Of a stretch of DNA of 64,000 bases, positions 27,829 through 34,623 are shown one piece after another (position 1 is the first letter of the stretch; each line of letters starts with the position of its first letter). The notes under the pieces are model-generated. The model was not told where the DNA came from and ran no database searches. It saw nothing but the letters and a program-made list of their open reading frames with translations. The DNA is from Streptomyces daqingensis (GTDB lineage: Bacteria; Actinomycetota; Actinomycetes; Streptomycetales; Streptomycetaceae): NCBI RefSeq assembly GCF_014645895.1, contig NZ_BMMP01000011.1, positions 62,001 through 126,000 of the forward strand, written 5' to 3'. The position numbers and the translations under genes were made by a program.

Positions 27829-27838
27829 CGTCTCCGGA

Positions 27839-27856
27839 AACCGTATTAATACGGTT
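27839..27856. promoter_or_regulatory. Perfect 18-bp palindrome upstream of the island operon
   Basis: AACCGTATTAATACGGTT is perfectly self-complementary and lies 11 bp after the Crp stop and about 90 bp before the cyclase-like start. Its symmetric AT-rich centre and size suit a Crp-type dimer site. No second copy was seen in the window by eye. It is the most likely operator for the three-gene operon; activator and repressor roles cannot be told apart. Confidence 0.7.
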
Positions 27857-27945
27857 CGCTCACTGTTTCCCGCTGTCTGGTCGCACAGTTGACGCCCCGA
27901 GCCCGTGACGAGCCACGGCCCAGCTCACGATCAGACAGGTGTCTC

Positions 27946-29022
27946 ATGACGTCACACGACATCCTCACGCGCCAGTTGTGTATGGCGACCGACGTAGAGA
28001 AATACAGCAGGTTGGACACCCTCCAGCAGGAGGTCGTGCAGGCCGACCTTCTACGTGTACTCGAAGAGGCTGCCTTACTAAGCGGGCTGGACCGTGCCTC
28101 ATGGGAACGCCAGGCACAGGGTGACCAGGAGTTCGCCGTACTTCCTCCTGACACACCGGAATCAGTGGTGCTCAGTGACTTCATACGGCACCTTGATGCT
28201 GCGCTGAACGAGCGCAACGCATTCCGGCCTGAAAAGGAACGCATGCGCCTCCGGCTCGCAATTGAGATCGGCGTGGCACGTACAGCCCCGCTCGGCCACA
28301 GCGGTCCCGCTCCGGTCTTCGTTGCTCGCTTCCTGAATGCACCGCAGCTCAAGAGTGTCCTGAAAGCCACCAGCTCGACGAATCTCGCCGTCATCCTTTC
28401 CGACCGCGTCTATCAGGACGTGGTCCGTCTGCGTGGGCAAGGGCTCGATCCGGAGCAGTACATGAAGGTGCACATCCAGCAGGACGATTTCACAGGTTAC
28501 GCATGGATCCACTTGCCAGGACATAGTCCAGCCGAGATCCGAGGCTTGACGGAGGAGGTCGACAGCTGCACGTCGACTGCAACAACACTGGAGGGAGACT
28601 CACGCATGCTTACGCCAACTGAGATCGCCGCCATGGCTGGTACTGCCGTTGTAGGCGCTATGGCAACAGACACCTGGGGCTATGTACGGGCCCGATGTAA
28701 GGCGCTGTTCTCTCGACACGAACCGGAGAAACGCAAAGATCTACTCGAAGAACTCGATGCGTTCCAGCAGGCGTTGACTGCCACAAGCCCTGCACAGCGC
28801 AAGGCCCTCACCACAACCTTCGCAGAACGCGCAACAGCGGAGCTTACTTCTATTGCAAGTAAGTCCGCAGAGGCCAGCAAGGCCGTCCGCGCCCTCGCCG
28901 ATGAGGCAAGTTCGCCTCCCCCTCAGAAAACCCCTCACAACAACCTCACCAACATCCGCGCTGGAGGCGACTTCATTATGAGCGGCCGCGACAGCTATGT
29001 GACCAAGGAGGAGGGAAAGTGA
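27946..29022 (+). CDS. Class III nucleotide-cyclase-like protein with C-terminal GRD motif
   Basis: A 358-residue protein. Residues 10-190 look like a class III adenylate/guanylate cyclase homology domain: TDVEKYSRL (metal Asp16), QGDQEFAVLP (second metal Asp60), RMRLRLAIEIGVA and APVFVARFLNAPQLK. At the place of the catalytic Asn-x3-Arg pair the Asn appears replaced while an Arg (128) remains, so catalysis is doubtful. Residues 221-255 (LTPTEIAAMAGTAVVGAMATDTWGYVRARCKALF) recall a small effector-associated segment, followed by a helical part and a C-terminal NIRAGGDFIMSGRDSYVT motif. Leu44 is a rare TTA codon. The stop overlaps the NTPase start by 4 bp. Confidence 0.68.
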   Translation: MTSHDILTRQLCMATDVEKYSRLDTLQQEVVQADLLRVLEEAALLSGLDRASWERQAQGDQEFAVLPPDTPESVVLSDFIRHLDAALNERNAFRPEKERMRLRLAIEIGVARTAPLGHSGPAPVFVARFLNAPQLKSVLKATSSTNLAVILSDRVYQDVVRLRGQGLDPEQYMKVHIQQDDFTGYAWIHLPGHSPAEIRGLTEEVDSCTSTATTLEGDSRMLTPTEIAAMAGTAVVGAMATDTWGYVRARCKALFSRHEPEKRKDLLEELDAFQQALTATSPAQRKALTTTFAERATAELTSIASKSAEASKAVRALADEASSPPPQKTPHNNLTNIRAGGDFIMSGRDSYVTKEEGK

Positions 29023-31079
29023 CTTACGAAAGCGACGAATACACCCCCTCCCAAGACCCACGGGAGGCGCAGTCAGAAACCAGCGGCCAGACGTCCGGGA
29101 TCCGCCTGGAGGATGTCAGTGCAGGGCGCGATGCGTTTATCGCGGGCCGCGACAACTACATCTACTACATCACCGGGCTGGAGCAGCTGCGTCCACACCC
29201 CGTGGCCCGTCACAGCGTTCTGAGTGAAAGACTCTTTGTACAGCCACGTATGCGCAGTACAAATCCCACCCCTGAACCCTTCAGCGCAGACTCGATGTCC
29301 GGTCCCGGAGTCCTCGTGATTACGTCAGATGGATCGAGCGGCCGACGTACGGCAGCGCTCAAGCAGCTCGACCGCTGGCTACCCGCGGACCGGCCGATCT
29401 TTGAACTCTTCCCGGACTGGGAACAGCCGGAAGTGTCGCGCATTCCATGCAGGCCCGGTGTGGGATACCTGCTCAATCTCACCGGCGTCCAGGAACCATT
29501 GGACACTTCCTTCTTCGAGAACTTGCCCGATTACGCCGAGAAGGCGCGTTCTTCTGGCACCTGCTTGGTCATCATCGCCGGCGAGCATCTCAGCAACGGC
29601 GCACTGGCTGCCACGAGCGAACTGGCAACAGTACCTGTCTTGCAGCTCCTGCGGCCCCCCGCCTTGGACGTCGCACTCCGCCGTATAGCCAATCACCCTG
29701 AACGACACGCACGAACTGCATGGCTGCGGGAAGGAGAAAGCATATTTGCCGGGAAGTTGGGTGGCGACCAATCTCCAGAAGAAGCGGTTCGCTTCGCCGA
29801 CATTGTGATCCAGTCCAAGGGGCCAGAGGACACCGAGAGCCTGGACCGTTACCTCGGTTGGGAGCACAAACTGGCCCAATGGTTCGGAGGCAGCGATTCA
29901 GACGCGCCGGAAAAGCGCGCCCAGCAGATCTCTGCTGCGTGTCTCGACGGCGCACCAGCTCGGGTAGTTCTGGACGCAGCTGATGCCCTACTGGCCTCAC
30001 CGAGTCTCAATTGGCCTGCGCGAGTGGGCGGGCCACTGGCCGGTGCTGACGATACTCAACGCTGTAAGGCGGCAGAGATTGATTTCGCACAGGACGGTAC
30101 GGTATCGATCAGTGCCTCTCGTCCCGGCATCAGTCATGCCCTGCTGAGGCACCTCTGGCGCAACCGGCCACAGCTGGTTCCCGTTCTGTCGGATTGGTTT
30201 TCCGAGATCAGCAAGCCAAGGGGTATTGCGGAGGGTCATCTCAGCCGGCTAGCCGAAGTGCTAACAGCAGTGGCCGCTACTGAAGGGCCCGACGCTGTAC
30301 TTGAACTCACGCAGGAGTGGCTGCGCGCAGACCGTGCCCGCTACACGGATCTCGCCGTCGACGTGCTATCCCGTCTAGCCGTCAACCCTGCGACAGGCTC
30401 ACGCGTTCGCCGGGAGTTGAGTGGCTGGGCGAGAGGTCACACTATGCCTGAACGTCAGCGCGCCGTTGTATCGGTGTGCCGTGGAGCGCTCGGCCGTGAC
30501 TACCCGAGTATTGCTCTGAAGCGGCTGGAGTACGTTCTAGACGAGAACACTATTCCTGAGGTGCGACAGGAAGCCGTCGCATCATTGAGGCATATGCTAG
30601 CCGACTGGGAGTTGTCTGCTCGCGCGCTGAAGACGATCGTTGAGTGGGTGTGCGCACCCCAGGCCAGTGAGCGAAGCGGGAAGATGTTTCTGGAAATCTT
30701 CGATCACACTACCGCTACGGACTCTCTTGCTCCGATTCGGGGGCTTCTCGCTCTTGAAGGGACTGCCGGCCGCAGCGTGCGACAGCTGCTTTCGGACGGG
30801 TGGCGCGCTGTCTGGCGCCGGGTGGAACTTCGTCACCAGGCTTCCCACATCTTGGACAGGTGGTGCGAAGCAGCCGACGCAAATGAACTTCCTCCGGTGG
30901 CAGTTGAAGAAATCATAAGCGTGATCTTCACGGAGCACGCCGATGCATTGGGTGACGACCTCGACAGGGTCATAGGCGGGTCCAGTCCGTTCCGTGCCAA
31001 TTTGCGTACTCGGTTCGTAGAACAGGTTCGTGAGTCCGCCGCACGTCGGTCCTATGGCGACACGCAACAGGTTGCGTGA
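29019..31079 (+). CDS. Degenerate STAND-like NTPase with helical repeats and N-terminal GRD motif
   Basis: A 686-residue protein of a type common in actinobacterial conflict loci. An N-terminal disordered part leads into SAGRDAFIAGRDNYIYY (residues 34-50), matching the C-terminal motif of the upstream protein. Around residues 97-120, GVLVITSDGSSGRRTAALKQL sits where a Walker A would be, but the P-loop Gly-Lys is replaced by Arg-Arg; a Walker B acidic residue is not evident (TCLVIIAGEHLS). Residues ~280-680 are alpha-helical, HEAT-like. It starts GTG with a strong GGAGGAGGG upstream, overlapping the cyclase-like stop. Probable sensor/scaffold rather than active ATPase; inferred. Confidence 0.65.
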   Translation: MTYESDEYTPSQDPREAQSETSGQTSGIRLEDVSAGRDAFIAGRDNYIYYITGLEQLRPHPVARHSVLSERLFVQPRMRSTNPTPEPFSADSMSGPGVLVITSDGSSGRRTAALKQLDRWLPADRPIFELFPDWEQPEVSRIPCRPGVGYLLNLTGVQEPLDTSFFENLPDYAEKARSSGTCLVIIAGEHLSNGALAATSELATVPVLQLLRPPALDVALRRIANHPERHARTAWLREGESIFAGKLGGDQSPEEAVRFADIVIQSKGPEDTESLDRYLGWEHKLAQWFGGSDSDAPEKRAQQISAACLDGAPARVVLDAADALLASPSLNWPARVGGPLAGADDTQRCKAAEIDFAQDGTVSISASRPGISHALLRHLWRNRPQLVPVLSDWFSEISKPRGIAEGHLSRLAEVLTAVAATEGPDAVLELTQEWLRADRARYTDLAVDVLSRLAVNPATGSRVRRELSGWARGHTMPERQRAVVSVCRGALGRDYPSIALKRLEYVLDENTIPEVRQEAVASLRHMLADWELSARALKTIVEWVCAPQASERSGKMFLEIFDHTTATDSLAPIRGLLALEGTAGRSVRQLLSDGWRAVWRRVELRHQASHILDRWCEAADANELPPVAVEEIISVIFTEHADALGDDLDRVIGGSSPFRANLRTRFVEQVRESAARRSYGDTQQVA

Positions 31080-31086
31080 GGGGGGA

Positions 31087-31857
31087 ATGTTGTTCCGTCG
31101 AGGTATGACCGAGAGAAGCGCTCGGCACCATAAGCCGAGTCGGCCACCCTTCAGTTCCTTCCCCACCCACCTTGAAAGTGCCGAGAGCAATCTGAACTTC
31201 GAAGCCATCTTCACCTACAGCTGGCGCTGCTCGACAGACCAAGGTGCGCTTCTGCACGGGGACGAAGTCGCTCGCACCCTGCTCAGGGATGCCGCGGCGG
31301 AGGTCACAGGGCGCTACAACCTGCTCCTCATCAAGGAAGCACAAGACGCGGTCAACAGCAGGCTGTCGGAGGAGATCGACTCCGATCCCCGGCTGGTTGT
31401 CTCCGGGCGTGTACAGCTGAGTGCTTCGGAGCAAATGCTGGCTTCAGCCCATCAACGAGCGGTTGCAGCAAGGGACTTGCAAGTAAGTGAGGCAGCTGAA
31501 ACCGCTCGACTTGAGGTGCTCAGGGAGCGCTTGCTCGACAAGCGACTCGGGCCCGTCTGGTGGATTGACCGCTTCGCCGACCTTCAGTTCTCCACTGGAG
31601 ACCCTGCGTCCAAGGCCGAGTCAGTGCTTCAAGCCTTCCATCTGATGGTTGGAGTCATACGCACGGAGGCAGCGCAGGTTCAAACGGATGAGATCTCCGT
31701 AGTTCGGGCACGAGTGAACGAACTGCTGAGCTCGTTGGAAGCCCCAGAAACACGCAAGCGTGCGGCAGACCTCTTGGAGACCGTCATACATACGCTCGCG
31801 CCCGAGGGCGGATCCAAGGCGGCGGTGGACCTGCACGATGGCCGGCAGGGCGGCTGA
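31087..31857 (+). CDS. Putative SPFH/band-7-like protein of the island operon
   Basis: A 256-residue protein starting MLFRRGMTERS with GAGGGGGG just upstream, 7 bp after the NTPase gene. The central part (NFEAIFTYSWRCSTDQGALLHGDEVARTLLRDAAAEVTGRYNLLLIKEAQDAVNSRL) resembles an SPFH domain, followed by a long charged helix (AHQRAVAARDLQVSEAAETARLEVLRERLLDKR), a WWIDRFADL segment and a C-terminal helical bundle. I recognise the general layout but not a named family, so the SPFH call is tentative. No membrane anchor is visible. It is the last gene of the putative system and ends 10 bp before the decayed msrA. Confidence 0.5.
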   Translation: MLFRRGMTERSARHHKPSRPPFSSFPTHLESAESNLNFEAIFTYSWRCSTDQGALLHGDEVARTLLRDAAAEVTGRYNLLLIKEAQDAVNSRLSEEIDSDPRLVVSGRVQLSASEQMLASAHQRAVAARDLQVSEAAETARLEVLRERLLDKRLGPVWWIDRFADLQFSTGDPASKAESVLQAFHLMVGVIRTEAAQVQTDEISVVRARVNELLSSLEAPETRKRAADLLETVIHTLAPEGGSKAAVDLHDGRQGG

Positions 31858-31867
31858 CGGATGGAGA

Positions 31868-32288
31868 TGGACTCCGAGGAGGTCGCTGGCGGCCGTACGG
31901 CCACGCCGAGACAGCGCGCGTCGTCTTCGACCCCCTCGCGGGTCCCGTACGAAGTGTTGCTCAGCCATTTGGGAGCCTCACACCCCCACTCAGAGTTTCC
32001 GACAGGGCAACGAAATCGGTACGCACGGCAGCTCGAAGGTCTTCTCTGTCGCTCCCCCGTCCAGCGGGCCGTCGCGGAGGAGGGCCGCGTCGTCTACCGG
32101 CACGCCCTGCAGGAGGCGGAATAGAGCGGGATAGCCACCGAGATTCTCTCAGTCGGGGACTTCCCTTCCCCTTCTACCCCGCGGAGGGCTACCACCAGCA
32201 GTACCTCGACAAGAACCCGGCGGGTTACTGCGGCATCGGCGGCACGGGCGTGAGCTGCCCGGTCGGGGTCGCGCCGGCGGACGGCTGA
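31868..32288 (+). pseudogene. msrA: Decayed msrA with a near-identical 3' end to copy 1
   Basis: Segments of MsrA can be followed through several frameshifts: SEEVAGGRT, then GHAE (frame change), RVVFDP, a frame in which SFRQGNEIGTHG appears, an in-frame stop around 32122, ATEILSVGDF and finally FYPAEGYHQQYLDKNPAGYCG to the end. The 5' half with the GCFWG active site is absent. The upstream part is closer to msrA copy 2 (34624-35262), whereas bases 32169-32276 are almost identical to copy 1. It is therefore a recombinant remnant, interrupted on its 5' side by the island. Confidence 0.82.
32169..32276 (+). repeat. Right copy of the 108-bp direct repeat
   Basis: The partner of 26603-26710, with 107 of 108 bases identical and in the same orientation. 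It begins abruptly: sequence to its left diverges from copy 1 of msrA, so the junction at about 32168 marks a recombination endpoint. Confidence 0.9.
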
Positions 32289-32344
32289 TCGTCCCTCGGC
32301 CGAGCCGGTGGACGCCGGCGCCGACTGCGCCGCGTTCCTGGGGC

Positions 32345-32437
32345 ACGGACCCCGTCCTGGGCATGCCCGTCCGGTACGGCCTGGGCTACGGACTGTTCGG
32401 CAACGCCTACGGGTGGGGCGACGGGCTCACGGGTCTG
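32345..32437 (+). pseudogene. Remnant of a beta-lactamase-fold serine hydrolase
   Basis: One frame reads TDPVLGMPVRYGLGYGLFG followed by NAYGWGD, which resembles the conserved C-terminal part of class-C-like serine hydrolases (a VLGxPxRxGLGxGL stretch before the WGGWGGS motif). Only about 31 codons are recognisable; the nucleophile and start regions are absent. The assignment rests on a short stretch and is tentative. Confidence 0.45.
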
Positions 32438-32503
32438 CGGGCCTCAGCCGCCGGGTGCCTGCCCCCGGTTCACGGGCAGGGGTGTGAGCTGCCGTCGCGG
32501 GGG

Positions 32504-32557
32504 CGCGTCCACGTTCGGGCGCGCGGGTGACCGCCCGAACGCCCGGACGTGGACGCG
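32504..32557. repeat. Long inverted repeat before the tandem array
   Basis: CGCGTCCACGTTCGGGCG (32504-32521) pairs with the segment 32540-32557 over 18 positions with one mismatch; the loop is 18 nt. It overlaps the first unit of the tandem repeats. It could be a terminator-type hairpin or a remnant mobile-element end. Confidence 0.6.
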
Positions 32558-32620
32558 AAGTCCCGGACGCGGACGCGAATCCCGGACGCGGACGCGAAAT
32601 CCCGGACGCGGACGCGAAAT
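32542..32620. repeat. Four tandem copies of a 20-bp unit
   Basis: Units of the form CCCGGACGCGGACGCGAAAT at 32542-32561 (two substitutions), 32562-32580 (one base shorter), 32581-32600 and 32601-32620 (identical). There are no spacers, so this is a simple tandem array, probably from replication slippage. Each unit itself contains a doubled GGACGCG. Confidence 0.9.
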
Positions 32621-32872
32621 CCCCGATCCGGAACGGGTGTTGCGCGCCCGTGGATCCGAACCGGCTGCCGGCCCGTACGGAGGGGGCCGGGCGTCGCGGG
32701 GTGGAGCCGGTGATCGGCTCCGGACCGTGCGAAGTTGCCGACACGGCAACGGAATGCGGGAACTCCCCGGCCTCTGCCCCATGCTCGTGGCCGAGCCCGG
32801 GGCACGCGAGCCGCCGTCACCGGCGGGGCCGCCCCTCGGAGCCGCCACACCGGCCATCCACGGGAGGAAACC

Positions 32873-33865
32873 ATGCCGCAGCCCGCCCGCGTCACCGGCG
32901 CCGAACACCGCCTGGTCCCCTCGCCCGCGGGCCGGACCCACCTGGTGGAACAGGGCGCCGGGCCCCTGGTGCTGCTGGTCCACGGCTTCCCGGAGTCGTG
33001 GTACTCGTGGCGCCACCAGCTGGGGGCGCTGGCCGCGGCGGGATTCCGCGCCGCCGCCGTCGACGTGCGCGGGTACGGGCGTTCGTCGAGGCCCGCCGAC
33101 GCCGCCTCGTACGGGATGCTCGACCTCGTCGAGGACAACGTCGCCGTGGTGCGGGCGCTCGGTGAGTCGACCGCCGTGATCGTCGGGCACGACTGGGGCT
33201 CGACGATCGCCGCGCACTCCGCTCTCGTCCGGCCGGACGTGTTCCGCGCGGCCGGACTCCTCAGCGTCCCCTACGCGCCGCCCGGCGGCCCGCGGCCCAG
33301 CGAGATCTTCGCGGAGATGGGCGGCGACGACGAGTTCTACGTCTCCTACTTCCAGGAGCCCGGCCGGGCGGAGGCCGAGATCGAACCCGACGTCCGTGGC
33401 TGGCTCGGGGGCTTCTACGCCGCGCTCTCCTCCGGCACCATGCCCGGACCCGGCGCGCCGGACCCGCACTTCGTCAGCCGCGGAGGGACGCTGCGCGAGC
33501 GCTTCCCCTCCGGGCCGCTGCCCGCCTGGCTCAGCGAGGACGATCTCGACGTATACGCCGGGGAGTTCGAGCGGACGGGGCTGACCGGGGCGCTGAACCG
33601 CTACCGGAACATGGACCGGGACTGGGAGGACCTCGCCCGGTTCCGCGGCAGTCCCCTCACCCAGCCGTCCCTGTTCGCCGGCGGGGCGCTGGACGCCTCC
33701 ACCACCTGGATGTCCGAGGCGATCCAGGCGTTCCCGACGACGATGCCCGGGCTGGTCTCCTCGCACGTCCTCGACGGCTGCGGCCACTGGATCCAGCAGG
33801 AACGCCGCGACGACGTCAACGAACTCCTCACCTCCTGGCTCACCTCCCTGCCCCGGCCCGCCTGA
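32873..33865 (+). CDS. Epoxide hydrolase, alpha/beta-hydrolase fold
   Basis: Alpha/beta hydrolase of 330 residues. The oxyanion motif is VLLVHGFPESWYSWRHQ (HGxP form), the nucleophile is Asp107 in IVGHDWGSTIAA, and the catalytic histidine is in LDGCGHWIQQE near the C-terminus. An Asp nucleophile with HGxP and GHDWG is characteristic of epoxide hydrolases rather than esterases; haloalkane dehalogenases are the alternative. Predicted reaction: hydrolysis of epoxides to vicinal diols. The ATG start is supported by GGGAGGAAACC immediately upstream. It appears monocistronic. Confidence 0.88.
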   Translation: MPQPARVTGAEHRLVPSPAGRTHLVEQGAGPLVLLVHGFPESWYSWRHQLGALAAAGFRAAAVDVRGYGRSSRPADAASYGMLDLVEDNVAVVRALGESTAVIVGHDWGSTIAAHSALVRPDVFRAAGLLSVPYAPPGGPRPSEIFAEMGGDDEFYVSYFQEPGRAEAEIEPDVRGWLGGFYAALSSGTMPGPGAPDPHFVSRGGTLRERFPSGPLPAWLSEDDLDVYAGEFERTGLTGALNRYRNMDRDWEDLARFRGSPLTQPSLFAGGALDASTTWMSEAIQAFPTTMPGLVSSHVLDGCGHWIQQERRDDVNELLTSWLTSLPRPA

Positions 33866-34030
33866 GCCCGGCCCGCCTGCGTCCCGGCTGAGGACACCCC
33901 TCGACAATCAGCCATATCCACGCAACGAGGAGTAAGCCGTCGCTGTCCGGCACATACACGCAGGCATGGGTGCGCCGGCCTGTCCGCGGACCGGCGCCGG
34001 CACGACGACAGGCAGGAGCGAGCACACCGC

Positions 34031-34357
34031 ATGTACCGGCTGACCGTCCTCTACGGACACCCCGAGGACCCCGCGGCCTTCGACGCGTACTACGCCGAGA
34101 CGCACATCCCCCTGGCCCGGAAGATGAAGGGGCTCACGGGGTGGACGATCGGCCACTGCGAGGCGGCCGAGGACGGCGGGAAACCGCCCTACTACATGAT
34201 CGTCGGCCTCTACGCGGAGTCCCGTGAGGCCCTCGAAGCGATCCTGGCCAGTCCGGAGGGCCGGGCCACCGTCGACGACGTGCCCAACTTCGCGACCGGC
34301 GGCGCGTGGTTCTTCTTCGACGACGAGCAGGCGATCATCCCGGTCAGCCTGAGCTGA
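34031..34357 (+). CDS. EthD-family protein
   Basis: A 108-residue protein of the EthD family (dimeric alpha+beta barrel): MYRLTVLYGHPEDPAAFDAYYAETHIPLARKMKGLTGWTIGHCEA, with the conserved HIPLA stretch, and a C-terminal FATGGAWFFFDDEQ. Members occur in ether-degradation and polyketide-related gene sets and are mostly of unknown catalytic role. GGCAGGAGCGAG precedes the ATG. It lies about 165 bp after the epoxide hydrolase on the same strand. Confidence 0.85.
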   Translation: MYRLTVLYGHPEDPAAFDAYYAETHIPLARKMKGLTGWTIGHCEAAEDGGKPPYYMIVGLYAESREALEAILASPEGRATVDDVPNFATGGAWFFFDDEQAIIPVSLS

Positions 34358-34623
34358 GCGGGACGGACGACCCGGGGGTTTTGCGTAAGTTGGCGGTAAG
34401 CCGGCGGCGCGCCGGGGCGCGGCGCCCAACGCGCCTGCTTGCCATGGCGGTTGGAGCACGGGACGGTTCAGGGTACGGGGCTTCGGGGGCCTGCCGGGCG
34501 GGGTAGGAGCCGGACGGGCACGAGACCGGGTTGGACCCCTGCCGCCGGGCCGCTCCACCGCCCGACGCCCCATCGACCCGCTGCCCCGATGCCGCCCCAC
34601 ACGCGACCTTCGACGGAGATGCC

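Larger units (their letters stand above)
32289..32872. other. Gene-free stretch with a hydrolase remnant and repeats
   Basis: No intact gene is present. In order it contains a fragment of a serine-hydrolase gene (32345-32437), an 18-bp-stem inverted repeat (32504-32557), four tandem 20-bp repeats (32542-32620), a small hairpin (GGAGCCG/CGGCTCC, 32703-32721) and the leader of the epoxide hydrolase. It looks like the debris of past rearrangements next to the island. Confidence 0.6.

Noticed and set aside
27046..31857. Calling the island a Pycsar or CBASS system
   Set aside because: A cyclase-like gene is present, but there is no CD-NTase, no TIR/TM/phospholipase effector with a recognisable nucleotide-binding domain, and a catalytic cyclase residue seems to be missing.
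32542..32620. A CRISPR array
   Set aside because: The 20-bp units are contiguous without spacers and there are no cas genes; it is a plain tandem repeat.
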